Source: Methylophaga muralis (GTDB taxonomy: Bacteria; Pseudomonadota; Gammaproteobacteria; Nitrosococcales; Methylophagaceae). From it: DNA of 64,000 bases. Shown piece after piece: positions 45,975-56,272 of this stretch; within the stretch, counting starts at the first letter, position 1; each line of letters begins with the position of its first letter. The position numbers and the translations under genes are program-made. The notes beneath the pieces are model-generated. The model did no database searches and was not told the DNA's origin. It worked only from the letters and a program-made list of their open reading frames with translations. The stretch covers positions 62,001 through 126,000 of the forward strand of contig NZ_MCRI01000004.1 of the NCBI RefSeq assembly GCF_001720165.1, given 5' to 3'.

Positions 45975-47441
45975 TTAACGAGAGCTTAAGCGCACATGAC
46001 GACGTAATATGCGCTGATTTTCCTGCTGAACATCTCCTCGTTTACGCCAGGCCCATAAACTATCCCGGCTTTGTTTTGAGGTAGCTTTAATATCAACAAT
46101 GGGAAATGGGTAATCTCGCCCTAACTCAAAATTTAACATCATCGACTCCATTGGCGTGACTTCCCATGGTCGATGAATAATCTCATTGGGCAATTCGCTC
46201 AGCTCGGGTAACCATTCACGGATAAACTTGCCTTCTGGATCCTGCTCTTCGGCTTGCTTGGTTGGATTGTAAATTCGAATCGTGTTGGTGCCAGTCACGC
46301 CTGCCTGCATTTGTAGCTGTGGATAGTGAATACCTGGTTCAAAATCCAAAAAGATCTGAGCTAAATGATAACTCCCGCGTTGCCAATCGATATGCAGTTG
46401 ATGACATAAAAAACTCACTAACATCGCGCGCATTCGAAAATTGATATACCCAGTAGCTATCAAACAGCGCATGCTGGCATCCACCAATGGAAAACCGGTT
46501 TTACCGCGTTGCCATGCTAATAAATCAACTTCCGACTGTTTATCTTCTCGCCAGGGATAGTTTTGATAACCACGATTTACCGGGCGATATTCCATCGCCG
46601 TTTCGCTCTCAAATTTCTGCATAAAATGACAATGCCAGTGCAGCCTTGAGGCAAATGCAGCCAAGGGTCTGCGCCAGCCAGGATCATTCCAGTGCTGAAG
46701 TAATTGTTGATAAATCTGCCGAAGGCTGATATTGCCCCAGGCAAGATACGGCGACATTCTGGAGCAGGTTTGACGACTTAGATCCGGGCTGGAAATATGC
46801 TTGTGATAGTGTCTGCCACGTTCAGCAAAAAAATCGGCGAGCACACTCAACGCGGTTAATTCACCTCCATATTGAAATGAGTCATCAGCTTGTTGCCACT
46901 CTGCTGGAGAACTGAATTCGACTAGTGGTAAATCAATAATAAATTGCGCCCGCTGCCACCGAGCTTCCAGCAATGGTGCCCGCATTACCTGTTGCCAATG
47001 TTTATCCCAATCATCTCGCGTCGAGGCTGCACGAATTACAGCGCCTTGAGCAAACTCATGCCAGCTTATCTGCTGCTGGCTGAAATACTGTTTCAGGGTT
47101 TTATCCCGGTCAAAAGTGATATTGAGACCAATTTCCTGATGACTGAAAACGGTGTTTATTTGAAAATATTGTTGGAGCTCTTGAAACACCCCTAATGCTT
47201 CGCCTTCAATAACCACGACCTTGGTTTTATCAGCAGCTAATTGTTGATTAAGTTGTTGCAATGATTGCCAGACAAATCGCCAATGACGCAGGCTGTAATG
47301 CGGATCTGCCAGCAGCGAAGGTTCAACTATATATAACAATAAAATGGGTAAATCCTGTTCACAGGCCGCGTGAAAAGCTGCGTTATCGGCAAGCCTTAAA
47401 TCACGTTTGAACCAGACAATATTGATTGGTTGACGAGCCAT
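45975..47441 (-). CDS. Photolyase/cryptochrome family flavoprotein (CPD-photolyase-like)
   Basis: Light-driven DNA repair enzyme or photoreceptor. The antenna-binding alpha/beta domain ([19 protein letters not shown]) and the FAD-binding helical domain ([39 protein letters not shown]) are both complete in 488 residues. The C-terminal [17 protein letters not shown] motif differs from the WQWAASTGTD of E. coli PhrB and marks a separate bacterial subgroup usually annotated as deoxyribodipyrimidine photolyase. Its start overlaps the cry-DASH stop by one base (TAATG), so they are translationally coupled. Both are divergent from the DCC-type gene. Confidence 0.88.
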   Translation of the reverse strand: MARQPINIVWFKRDLRLADNAAFHAACEQDLPILLLYIVEPSLLADPHYSLRHWRFVWQSLQQLNQQLAADKTKVVVIEGEALGVFQELQQYFQINTVFSHQEIGLNITFDRDKTLKQYFSQQQISWHEFAQGAVIRAASTRDDWDKHWQQVMRAPLLEARWQRAQFIIDLPLVEFSSPAEWQQADDSFQYGGELTALSVLADFFAERGRHYHKHISSPDLSRQTCSRMSPYLAWGNISLRQIYQQLLQHWNDPGWRRPLAAFASRLHWHCHFMQKFESETAMEYRPVNRGYQNYPWREDKQSEVDLLAWQRGKTGFPLVDASMRCLIATGYINFRMRAMLVSFLCHQLHIDWQRGSYHLAQIFLDFEPGIHYPQLQMQAGVTGTNTIRIYNPTKQAEEQDPEGKFIREWLPELSELPNEIIHRPWEVTPMESMMLNFELGRDYPFPIVDIKATSKQSRDSLWAWRKRGDVQQENQRILRRHVRLSSR

Positions 47442-48754
47442 TATTGTTTGGATGGCGGCATAATCGGCCAGTCTGCGGCATCGACTGAATCTAGTGGGAC
47501 AAGATCAATATCACCTTGCCAGCGACGGATAAATTCACCGTTTGGATCATACTGTTGGGTTTGCTTTTCTATATTAAAGTGCCGCCCGCCTCGCGGATCA
47601 GCCCCTACCCCTGCAATATACTGCCAGTTTCCCCAATTGGCGGCGACATCATAATCAATCAACTGTTGTTCGAAATACGCAGCGCCGAAACGCCAGTCCA
47701 GGTTCAGATCATAAACAAAGCAACTGGCAACAATTTGCCTGCCTCGGTTTGACATATACCCCGTTGCATTGAGCTGTTTCATACAGGCATTGACCAATGG
47801 ATAAGGTGTGTTGCCATTGCACCATTTTTGATAGCGCTCAGGATAATAACAACGCCGGCTTTTGGTGTTTTTTATGCCGTCAAAACGAAATAATTTGGCG
47901 CCATGCCGCATGGCATACCATTGAAAATACTCTCGCCACAGCAATTCAAAATAAATCCAGTAAGTTGAATCATTGTTGGTTTTATTCTGTTCATAGGTTC
48001 TAAGTTTACTCACCAGATGGCGAACGGACAGGCAGCCCAGAGCCAACCAGGGGGAAAATTTGGTCGAATGTTGCCAGCCATCCAGTTCATTTCTGACTTG
48101 TTTGTAATTTGCTGGCAGATCCGCAGAAAAATACTCACTAATATGTTCTAGCGCCGCGGTTTCGCCACCATGAAATGGAGACGGTTTGTGTATTGGTGTT
48201 GATAGCTTGTCTATCGCAATCGGCCCTGGTGGCGGTGGTAACTGCTGTGGTGCAGACATGGGTCTGGGCAATGCTAAGTCTTCTACCAGTTTGCGAAACT
48301 GGGTAAAACTGTCTGGTAAGTCACCGATAGCAAACGGCAAATCCTCTGCAGCAAACAGGGTATGACTCACTTCGGTAATAAATTTTCGCTGTGGAAATTG
48401 TTGCTGCAGCAAATGCCAATGCCTGTTTTCGTAAACACCTGCATGCTGACTGCGAACGATAATATCAACGTTATAAAACTCAATTAATTCTGTCAGAGCT
48501 TTATGCGGTGTTTGTTGTTTGATGATCAACTGTTGCCCAAATTGTTGTAATTGCTGCTGAAGATCTGCCAGAGATTCATATAAAAACTGTAAGCGTCTTT
48601 CTCCCATCGCTTTGGCATTTAAACCATTAGGTCTGAACCATTGTGGATCAATACAAAATACACAGATCAGTTTATCGACCGACTGCATTTTCCATAATGC
48701 GGGTTGGTCATGCAGTCGCAGATCGTTGGTAAACCAGAATAATCCTGTGGTCAT
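47441..48754 (-). CDS. DASH-type cryptochrome
   Basis: Member of the cryptochrome-DASH group, which repairs cyclobutane dimers in single-stranded DNA and may act in light signalling. 437 residues from ATG 48754; a GTG at 48766 is possible. DASH features are [29 protein letters not shown] in the middle, and [16 protein letters not shown] with [12 protein letters not shown] near the C-terminus. It is the first gene of a two-gene operon with the other photolyase. Bacterial cry-DASH genes are often light- or oxygen-radical induced; no regulator site is visible here. Confidence 0.92.
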   Translation of the reverse strand: MTTGLFWFTNDLRLHDQPALWKMQSVDKLICVFCIDPQWFRPNGLNAKAMGERRLQFLYESLADLQQQLQQFGQQLIIKQQTPHKALTELIEFYNVDIIVRSQHAGVYENRHWHLLQQQFPQRKFITEVSHTLFAAEDLPFAIGDLPDSFTQFRKLVEDLALPRPMSAPQQLPPPPGPIAIDKLSTPIHKPSPFHGGETAALEHISEYFSADLPANYKQVRNELDGWQHSTKFSPWLALGCLSVRHLVSKLRTYEQNKTNNDSTYWIYFELLWREYFQWYAMRHGAKLFRFDGIKNTKSRRCYYPERYQKWCNGNTPYPLVNACMKQLNATGYMSNRGRQIVASCFVYDLNLDWRFGAAYFEQQLIDYDVAANWGNWQYIAGVGADPRGGRHFNIEKQTQQYDPNGEFIRRWQGDIDLVPLDSVDAADWPIMPPSKQ

Positions 48755-48890
48755 AGGTTTTGACACTCCGGTGATGGTGTTAAATGCAGTCAGTTCACAG
48801 ACTGTCTTGAGGGATATAGGTTCGGTTCAAAGTAGAACTAAGTCAGAAAAATAACGTCTGATTGGCACACTTTACAGTAGAGCAAAAACC

Positions 48891-49274
48891 ATGCATCAGT
48901 TGACCGTATTTTTTGATGGGCACTGCCCTTTGTGTACAAAAGAAATTGCTTTGCTTAAGCAATTAGATACCCGGAAAAAGCTGCATTTTGAAGATATTCA
49001 TGCCATCGATTTTGTTTATCGTTATCCCTACATTGATGTGGTTAGCGCTGATAAACGATTGCATGGTCAATTGGCGAATGGCCAAATCATTACAGGGTTA
49101 GATGTTACAGCCAAAGCATGGGGTCTTGTAGGCCATCATAAATGGCTACAAATCCTGCGTTGGCCGGTGATTCGCTGGTTTGCAGATTTAGCCTATCTGG
49201 TTTTTGCCCGTTTTCGTCATCCCATTGCCCGTTTAGTTGGTGGGAAAACGTGTGATGATCAATGTAAATTCTGA
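48891..49274 (+). CDS. DCC-family thiol-disulfide oxidoreductase (DUF393/YuxK type)
   Basis: 127-residue thioredoxin-fold-like protein. The DxxCxxC motif FFDGHCPLCTKEI gives the family name (DCC), and the C-terminal FADLAYLVFARFRHPIARL fits the family's hydrophobic end. The cysteine pair in CPLC could be redox-active. Function in bacteria is not established. In this window it is divergent from the two photolyase genes over 136 bases, as DUF393 genes often are in marine proteobacteria, hinting at a link to light or DNA-repair stress, which is inference. Its stop is six bases from the amylosucrase stop. Confidence 0.85.
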   Translation: MHQLTVFFDGHCPLCTKEIALLKQLDTRKKLHFEDIHAIDFVYRYPYIDVVSADKRLHGQLANGQIITGLDVTAKAWGLVGHHKWLQILRWPVIRWFADLAYLVFARFRHPIARLVGGKTCDDQCKF

Positions 49275-49280
49275 AAACGA

Positions 49281-51236
49281 TTACTTTTCGGTTAACCAGT
49301 AACAACCGAAACGCGGGACCACCACCGTATTACCGAATTTTTCAGGGCTTTGTCCGGTTATTGCATCGACCAGATAACCATGATGAGATTGCGACCATCT
49401 AGGTAATTGATCCAAATCCAATCGTTGTGATTTTCGATCAAAATTTGCGACGACCAAGACTCTGTCTGCCGGTTTTTGCAGGTGATATCGCTCAAAAACA
49501 AACAGATGCGGATTATCTACATCGACCAGATCGCGGTTATTAAAATCAGCAAACGCATCCAATTCTTTATGCACAGCAATCAGCGTTTTCAACTGATTAA
49601 ATATCAGATATTCAATCGTGCCAGGCACATTACGTTTTTCTGCTTTCTGCCAATCGATGAAAGGTCGATGTACCCAGCGTGAATCATCCATTTTGACCGG
49701 ATCATTGCGATAGCTTTCATCATTGGTAGTGCCGATTTCATCACCGTAATACAACAGTGGCAACCCGCCAAATGACAGAATCAAACTATGTAGCAACACA
49801 ATAATACGCACGGCATCATCTATCGCCTTTTCATCGCCGATATCGATTGCATGTTGCAGACCCACCAATGAGGCCAAAGAGCCGGAAATACGTGCATCAC
49901 CGGTTTTATCGTTCTGACCGAAAGGCACACCTCGGGCATGGGAATCGGCAAATTTACCGGTGAAATAGTCGATCAAAAACCGTCTATGATCACGCGGCTC
50001 ATAACCGGCAAGTTCAATATCTTTGTCATCAAAACCTAAGCCGATATCATCATGGCAGCGGATATAGTTCAGCCAGGTGGCGCGTTCCAGTTTTACCGGC
50101 AGGCTTTTAATACCTTGGTTTAATAGCCGGGCATTTTTTGTGGCCACGGCATCCCATAACAAAGCCATAAACGTGGCGTTATAGGCGATTTCGCATTCTT
50201 TGGCGATCACCGCATCCTCACCAAAATACTTGGTGACTTCTACCGGCGCGACAATGGCTTCAGCAATAAACAATACGCCTGGAGCCGTTACCTGACAGCA
50301 GTCTTTCATTAACTGCAAAATCAAATGGGCTTCACGTTCGTTCTGGCAGGTACTGCCGATTTTTTTCCATAAAAAAGCCACGGCATCAAGACGAACTATG
50401 TCGGCACCTTGATTGGCCCAGAACAAAATAATATCCAGCATTTCAATAAAGACGGTGGGATTGCTATAGTTCAAATCCCATTGATATTCATTAAATACCG
50501 TCATTACCCAGCGCTGCATTTCTTCGTTCCAGGTGAAATTACCTGGAGCCGTTTCCGGAAACACTTCGGGCATGCTTTGTTCAAACATATCCGGCACATG
50601 ACGGTTTTCGAAGGTGTAATAGTAGTCACGGTATGGTGAATAACCATCACGGGCTTTTTGCGCCCATTCATGTTGATCGGAGGTGTGGTTTAACACCACG
50701 TCCATTACCAACAGCATATCGCGTTGGCGTAAATCATCTGCCAATGCTCGCAAATCGTTTAAATCACCGGCCCGCGGATCAATTTCACGGAAATTGCTGA
50801 CCGCATAGCCGCCATCACTTTTACCTTCCGGGCATTTCATAATTGGCATCACATGAACCAGATTAATCCCTAAATCCTGGAAATAATGCAGATGCTCACG
50901 CATGCCTTGCAGATTCTTGGCAAACCCGTTGCAATACAATGCCATGCCAACCCATTTCTGACTGAGAAACCAGTTGTAATCCTGCTCCCGTTCCATATCT
51001 TTGGCCCGTAGTACGTCGGACCGATCGATATATTGCCGAGCGAGGGTCTCTACCAGACGTTGTGCCTGTTCAGCAAAATCCGGGCGTTTTCCATAGAGGC
51101 GCTCGAACAAGGAATGAATCGCATAAAAGTTAGCCCCCAGACGCGTGTAGAAATAACGCAGATCATGTTTGGCAAATTCGGGCTCAATCTGATTCAGGAT
51201 GGCATTCAAAAGCGAATGCGATTGCTGTTCGTACAT
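49281..51236 (-). CDS. ams: Amylosucrase (GH13 family)
   Basis: Cleaves sucrose and adds the glucose to alpha-1,4-glucan, releasing fructose, thus recycling sucrose into glycogen-like polymer. The 651 residues have the GH13 (beta/alpha)8 motifs: nucleophile Asp in IVRLDAVAFLWK, acid/base Glu in LFIAEAIVAP and the third catalytic Asp in CHDDIGLG. The helical N-terminal domain typical of amylosucrases (for example EQQSHSLLNAILNQIEPEF) is present. ATG at 51236 is preceded by AGGA. Last gene of the sps-spp-fruK-ams cluster; Methylomicrobium-type methylotrophs have the same four functions. Confidence 0.95.
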   Translation of the reverse strand: MYEQQSHSLLNAILNQIEPEFAKHDLRYFYTRLGANFYAIHSLFERLYGKRPDFAEQAQRLVETLARQYIDRSDVLRAKDMEREQDYNWFLSQKWVGMALYCNGFAKNLQGMREHLHYFQDLGINLVHVMPIMKCPEGKSDGGYAVSNFREIDPRAGDLNDLRALADDLRQRDMLLVMDVVLNHTSDQHEWAQKARDGYSPYRDYYYTFENRHVPDMFEQSMPEVFPETAPGNFTWNEEMQRWVMTVFNEYQWDLNYSNPTVFIEMLDIILFWANQGADIVRLDAVAFLWKKIGSTCQNEREAHLILQLMKDCCQVTAPGVLFIAEAIVAPVEVTKYFGEDAVIAKECEIAYNATFMALLWDAVATKNARLLNQGIKSLPVKLERATWLNYIRCHDDIGLGFDDKDIELAGYEPRDHRRFLIDYFTGKFADSHARGVPFGQNDKTGDARISGSLASLVGLQHAIDIGDEKAIDDAVRIIVLLHSLILSFGGLPLLYYGDEIGTTNDESYRNDPVKMDDSRWVHRPFIDWQKAEKRNVPGTIEYLIFNQLKTLIAVHKELDAFADFNNRDLVDVDNPHLFVFERYHLQKPADRVLVVANFDRKSQRLDLDQLPRWSQSHHGYLVDAITGQSPEKFGNTVVVPRFGCYWLTEK

Positions 51237-51303
51237 GTAATTTCCTGATTAATAGAGGCAGATATTTCTGTGATGACTTTAGGGTGTGTTGATCTTTAAG
51301 TCC

Positions 51304-52176
51304 CTAGATGAATTCAGAATAAAAAGCCGGATCTTCGCTGACTGCTCCGCGTAATCCTATCACTTTGCTGGCAAACTGCTGAGCTTTCAATAAAATTTTC
51401 TGTACCGGCCATCCCGCCAACAGACCGTGAATATACATAGCAGTGAAGGCATCACCAGCCCCAACCGAATCCACTAATTTGTCAGCAGCCACACATTTTT
51501 GTTCATAAAATGCGCCATCATTGCAACGCACGATAGCGCCCTCTTCTCCGCGTGTCACAATCAGCTGCTCTAGCTGAAAATGGCTTTGCATCCGCGTCAT
51601 ATCCTGTTGCAAATCAGCAGAATTAAAACCCAATTCAGCTAATTCATGTTGATTGAGCTTGCACCATTTTGCCCGTTCCAGACACGTATATATGCCTTCC
51701 TTCGTCCACCAGGGGCTGCGTAAATTAACATCCATAAACACAGAAACAGATTTAGGTCTGGTCAGAAACTCAAGTGCACTTTGAGAAACCGCATTTCTAA
51801 GTGCTAATGAGCCGTGATACACCACCGCATCATTTCTCAGGTTGGGCAAATGGGACGTTTGAATAAAGTCATAAGCCCGTTCAATCATGATGTCATAAGA
51901 GGGTTCCCCTCCCTGCAAACTGACTTTAACCTCACCTGTTTGATGACTTTTATCGGTTTGTAAACCTTCTGCTGAGAGTTGCCATTGTTGCATCGCATGG
52001 CGAATTTGCTCTCCCGACTCATCCTCTCCGACACTGGAGATAAATAAAGGGTTATCACCAAAAGCCTGCAGATGCCAGGCTACATTGAACGGAGCACCGC
52101 CTAGTTTCTTCTCATCATCCGGAAAACAATCAAATAAAACTTCGCCGAAAATGGCTAAGGCTGACTGCGGACTCAT
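51304..52176 (-). CDS. fruK: Fructokinase (PfkB family)
   Basis: Phosphorylates fructose, here probably that freed by amylosucrase. 290 residues with the PfkB fold: glycine pair in GGAPFNVAWHLQAFGDNP and the ATP/anion motif DSVGAGDAFTAMYIHG with the catalytic aspartate. Its start overlaps the spp stop by four bases (ATGA), and 67 bases separate it from ams. The sugar specificity is inferred from the operon; a pfkB sequence alone cannot distinguish fructose from related sugars, though the N-terminus LAIFGEVLFDCFPDD fits bacterial fructokinases. Confidence 0.9.
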   Translation of the reverse strand: MSPQSALAIFGEVLFDCFPDDEKKLGGAPFNVAWHLQAFGDNPLFISSVGEDESGEQIRHAMQQWQLSAEGLQTDKSHQTGEVKVSLQGGEPSYDIMIERAYDFIQTSHLPNLRNDAVVYHGSLALRNAVSQSALEFLTRPKSVSVFMDVNLRSPWWTKEGIYTCLERAKWCKLNQHELAELGFNSADLQQDMTRMQSHFQLEQLIVTRGEEGAIVRCNDGAFYEQKCVAADKLVDSVGAGDAFTAMYIHGLLAGWPVQKILLKAQQFASKVIGLRGAVSEDPAFYSEFI

Positions 52177-53030
52177 GGATTGTCTCCCGTTTCAAGTTGG
52201 TTTCTAAACGCTTCGGCATAATGCCAGACGCCTTGTAAAACACCTGCACTGTAGTTTCCATTCATGCCTAATGCTCCAGGATCGCCTGCGATATAGAGTG
52301 ATTGTGGATGGCCATTTTCTGTTACAAGTTGCTGCGCCATGGCTTTAATTTCAGCTGAAGCATTGTTCACCACTACGGATAATATCGGGCTGGCCAATAC
52401 AGGCATATCGTTACCACTGTCACCAGCGAAAATTACTTCACTGTCATCGTAACCCAGTCGATTTTGTAGAAATTCAATGGCATGTAATTTGGTGGCATGT
52501 TCTGGCAACACATCCAATAAACCAACATTAGTAAGTTCATCAATACTCCACATAACTGAGGCCTGAATCTGTTTGGCAGCCAAACGCTGCTGAACGGCGT
52601 CAATTACAGCATCTTTATCCAGATATAAGGGCAGATAAAAACTCAGTTTGTGAGTGTTTTGTTTGCTGAATTCCTGCAATTGCAGATCCTTAATATCGCT
52701 CAATAAGGCTTTAAGATCGCTATGAGAATTCCCATTCCAATCCTGATCAATCTCATCACACCAACTCTGGACTTCTTGCCAATGCTTATCCTTGAACTGA
52801 AAAATCTTGGTGCCAACATCACTGATGATGTAATCCGGTGTCGGCAAACTATAGGTTCGTATCGCTTTTTCTACCAATTGCCGATGTCGCCCTGTCACAT
52901 AAACCAGACAGACATTATCTGCTTGGCAGAACTTGCGGAATCGTCGCCGTGCATCAGGATGTTCGGCTTGCATTCCATTGGGTATCACTGTGCGATCCAT
53001 ATCGGTACAGAGTAAAAGTTTTGCACTCAT
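52173..53030 (-). CDS. spp: Sucrose-6-phosphate phosphatase
   Basis: Dephosphorylates sucrose-6-phosphate, the final step of sucrose synthesis. HAD-IIB phosphatase of 285 residues: motif I TDMDRTVIPNG (nucleophile Asp and acid Asp), motif II VTGRHRQL, motif IV FAGDSGNDMPVL. The size and DMDRTVIPNG motif agree with characterised bacterial SPP. Begins directly after the sps stop codon, without any gap. Because the C-terminal HAD domain of SPS here has a degenerate motif IV, this separate enzyme presumably performs the phosphatase step. Confidence 0.94.
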   Translation of the reverse strand: MSAKLLLCTDMDRTVIPNGMQAEHPDARRRFRKFCQADNVCLVYVTGRHRQLVEKAIRTYSLPTPDYIISDVGTKIFQFKDKHWQEVQSWCDEIDQDWNGNSHSDLKALLSDIKDLQLQEFSKQNTHKLSFYLPLYLDKDAVIDAVQQRLAAKQIQASVMWSIDELTNVGLLDVLPEHATKLHAIEFLQNRLGYDDSEVIFAGDSGNDMPVLASPILSVVVNNASAEIKAMAQQLVTENGHPQSLYIAGDPGALGMNGNYSAGVLQGVWHYAEAFRNQLETGDNP

Positions 53031-55186
53031 TTAACGTGAACCTGTTGCTTGTTCAGAAGTAATTTCAAAAAAATCATAATATTCAATAGCTTCCATAATC
53101 CCTGCGGCAAAGGGTTTATGGGCAAAATAAATATGTGAGAAATCTTCCAGCTGTGACAGTTCCTCGTGGTGTCTGTTTGCCACCACCACTGCCAATGTAT
53201 TACCGCGCATCATATCTTCATCTGCACCGCTGCCACCGGCAACACAAATACGTTCTAGCGGCATCTGCCAGCGATTAGCGACAAATCTTAATGCCATACC
53301 TTTTGACGCTCTGAGCGGCAGAATATCCAGATACTGACCAAATGCCAGCTGCACATGAACCGATAATTCCTCGCGATGTAATAACGATTTAATGTCTTCG
53401 ATATCAACCTGATCCCGATCAATGTAATAGCTGAGCTTGAACTGACTCTGTTCCGACTTTGGCTGTCGCTCCAGTCCCGGAATCTCATCCAGCAGTTTAC
53501 TGACCCGGTGAGGCAACCATAAATGATCAATATGTTTCGTCCAGGCGGTGTCCGGTGTCAGTTTGGGGGCGTAATAGATTTCACTGCCGCTACTGGTGAT
53601 CAGAATATCCGGTTCGGGAATACGATGTTTTTTCATCAGTTTTAAGGCCTGATCCAAACGTCGTCCGGTGGCAATCACAAACTTGGTACTTTTACGATGT
53701 TCACGCAGTAAATTAACCAACGTCTGCAAGGACTCATCATCTCCTACCAAGTTCAAATCCAGATCGGTGACCAGTGCCCTCTCATCGCGTCCGGATTCAC
53801 GACGCTCAACCGGAAGGCGTAACAGTTTTTCAGTACGGGCGGCTATCGGTTCAATGATTTCCAGATAACGTTTGGCATGGGCATGCCAGGAATAATGTTG
53901 CGTCACGCCCTTTAATCCATTTTGCTGACACTGTTGCCAATAAACCTCATCTAGAATCAACTTTTCAATCGCTGAACTGATGCTGGAAACTTCAAGAGGA
54001 TCAATCAACTCACCATTTAAACAATTGGCCATAATATCTCTGGGTCCACCGTCTTCAGTGGCAACAATCGGTAAGCCGCTGGCAGCCGCCTCAATCAGCG
54101 TAAGACCGAAAGGCTCAGTCAGGGCAGGATTCACAAAGACACCCCTGGTAGCAGCAGCAATACGGTAAATTAGTGGCACTTCATCACGACGATGATGTTT
54201 GGGAATGGTGACTTTGCCATAAAGATCATAACGATCAATCGCGACCAGAAGTTCATGGAACACTTCCTGCGCACCACGTTCCAAATCATCAATATCATCC
54301 CGGTTACCGGCGATAATCAATACATTGGCATGTTGCTGCAATATTTCAGATTGACCATAGGCTTCAATCAGGCTGACAATATTTTTACGTTTATCAGGCG
54401 TGATAACGCCAGAATCATCGGCTTTTCAGGTTCATCCAGATGCTGAGTAATACGGTTGAATAATTCGCTTTGCAGCTCGTCGCCTTTTGGCGGAGTAAAT
54501 TGCTGCACATTGGTGCCTGGCGGCACAATACGCATTTGTGCGGGTTGATAATGATCATATAACTCGTACTGCTCTTGAATTTCCTGATGAGTACTGGTTA
54601 TTACCCGCTCTGCTGTCGCCAAGGTAATTTCTTCAGCCTCAATGCGCTGATTCATCTTGTACTGCTGTTCCAGTTGCTCGATATCGACGCCACTGGCCAG
54701 CAACCTTCGGCGTTTGACGCGTCCTAACGAGTGACCGGTGTGAATGAGGGGAATGCCCAGTTGATTGGCTATATGTGATGCCACCAGACCGGCATCGGCA
54801 TAGTGACTGTGCAGAATATCCGGTAAAAACTCCTGTTCACGGAAAAAATCCACCAGATTATCGGCAAAGGTATCAAGGTGTTCCCAAATCTGTTCTTTTG
54901 CCAGATATTGTTCAGGACCCGCCTCAATCCTGATAATTCGTAACTTATCGTTGAGTTGCTCAATCGGACGCGAATAATCCGGGGATATTTCTTCATCCAC
55001 TACTCGACGGGTAATCAGTAAGACTTCACCAACCCTTTCCTGCTCAGATAAAGCCTGAGCTAATTCAAGTACATAAAGTGTCTGTCCACCTGTATCTGCG
55101 TCTCGCCCGAGCTCAAGGTCATGTCCTCGAATCAGTCCATGAATATTTAACAAGGCAATTTTGAGTTTTTCGCTGTTATCTGTCAT
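53031..55186 (-). pseudogene. sps: Sucrose-phosphate synthase, interrupted by a single-base frameshift
   Basis: Joins UDP-glucose and fructose-6-phosphate to sucrose-6-phosphate. Part one (55186 to 54368) has the GT4 N-terminal LELGRDADTGGQTLYVLELA and substrate loop TGHSLGRVKRRRL. Part two in the next frame (to 53031) has the EPFGLTLIEAAASGLP nucleotide-sugar motif and a C-terminal HAD domain. At 54393-54400 one base is missing: the frame changes inside the phrase expected as LSRPDKRKNIV, giving LSRLINVKILSA then stop. Restored length about 718 residues. The second part's apparent start is an internal TTG, not a real gene. The HAD domain keeps LVTDLDLN but has GGSGADED instead of GDSGND, so it is probably inactive. 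Confidence 0.9.
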
Positions 55187-55410
55187 ATCTGTTTAATATC
55201 TTCATCACAATGAGTTTTTTTCTGGGCACACTTGCGACAGGCAGATATAGAATCTCAGTCTGCTACATTGGGGTATAGCCTTTAAAACTACCTGCTAAGT
55301 ACTCAGAAGACAAATTTACGACCAAAGGCGTTGAAAGTTTCCGGCAACCTTGAGCGTATCATGCAGTCAGTTAATACAGAATTAACATTGGTTTAAATAG
55401 GAAAAATTTT

Positions 55411-56229
55411 ATGGCCTTACCACGTATTTATTCCCAGATTTTGCTTTTTTCACTGCTTCCACTTAGCCATTCATCATTTGCAACTGATTTGTTACAGACT
55501 ACGATTGAAAGTCCCCATCGTGCCGAAAGCAATAAACAGCGTGATTCATATCGTCATCCTGCTGAGACGTTGAATTTCTTCGGTGTGACCGAAAATATGC
55601 GAATCGTCGAAATCTGGCCCGGACGCGGCTGGTACACCGAAATCCTTGCGCCTTGGTTAAAACAAGGTGATGGCGAGTTAATTGCTGCGGGATTTGCGGC
55701 TGACACAAGCTCAGCCTACCGGCAAACCATTCGCCAGGAATATAACGCCTGGCTTGAGGCTTCTCCTGAACTTTACGATGAAGTAGTGATTACTGAGTTT
55801 GGTCCTGAAACCAACTGGCAGTTTGCCGAACCTGCCAGCGTAGATGCCGTGCTGACTTTCAGAAATGTACATAACTGGGTACAGGGAGAATTTGCTGATC
55901 AAGCTTTTTCAGCCATATTCGACGTACTGAAATCCGGTGGTATTCTCGGTGTAACCGACCATCGGGCTAAACCAGACACATCAATTGCCATAATGAAAAA
56001 AAGCGGCTATCTCACCGAAGAATATGTGATTTCGCTGGCAGAAAAAGCAGGTTTTGTTTTGGAAGAAAAATCTGAAATCAATGCCAACCCTGCTGACACA
56101 GCTGATCATCCAAATGGTGTATGGACACTACCGCCTAATCTACGAGTTGAAAATGAATCTGATAAAGCTAAATATCAGGCAATTGGTGAAAGTGACCGGA
56201 TGACCTTACGTTTTCGCAAGCCTTATTAA
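55411..56229 (+). CDS. Exported methyltransferase-fold protein (COG4798-like)
   Basis: 272 residues with a Sec signal peptide (about 1-24, MALPRIYSQILLFSLLPLSH, cleavage near SFA), followed by a class I SAM-methyltransferase fold. Motif I is VEIWPGRGWYTEILAP, typical of this predicted-methyltransferase family; later blocks VDAVLTFRNVHNWV and LKSGGILGVTDHRAK match motifs II-III. Whether it methylates anything in the periplasm, where SAM is scarce, is unknown; the fold may have another use. It is divergent from the sucrose operon over 224 bases with no obvious shared palindrome. Confidence 0.8.
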   Translation: MALPRIYSQILLFSLLPLSHSSFATDLLQTTIESPHRAESNKQRDSYRHPAETLNFFGVTENMRIVEIWPGRGWYTEILAPWLKQGDGELIAAGFAADTSSAYRQTIRQEYNAWLEASPELYDEVVITEFGPETNWQFAEPASVDAVLTFRNVHNWVQGEFADQAFSAIFDVLKSGGILGVTDHRAKPDTSIAIMKKSGYLTEEYVISLAEKAGFVLEEKSEINANPADTADHPNGVWTLPPNLRVENESDKAKYQAIGESDRMTLRFRKPY

Positions 56230-56235
56230 TTGACC

Positions 56236-56272
56236 GCTCAGACCCTGTTTCTCTGAGTCTGAGCTATTCTTT
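56236..56272. terminator. Hairpin between convergent genes
   Basis: GCTCAGAC (56236-56243) and GTCTGAGC (56257-56264) form a perfect 8-bp stem with a 13-base loop, followed by TATTCTTTAT. It lies between the methyltransferase-like gene and the convergent DUF389 gene. Confidence 0.5.

Noticed and set aside
53031-54341. A separate glycosyltransferase-HAD gene starting at 54341
   Set aside because: Its first codon is an internal TTG in the middle of the SPS glycosyltransferase fold, without a ribosome site; the upstream half continues directly into it after adding one base.
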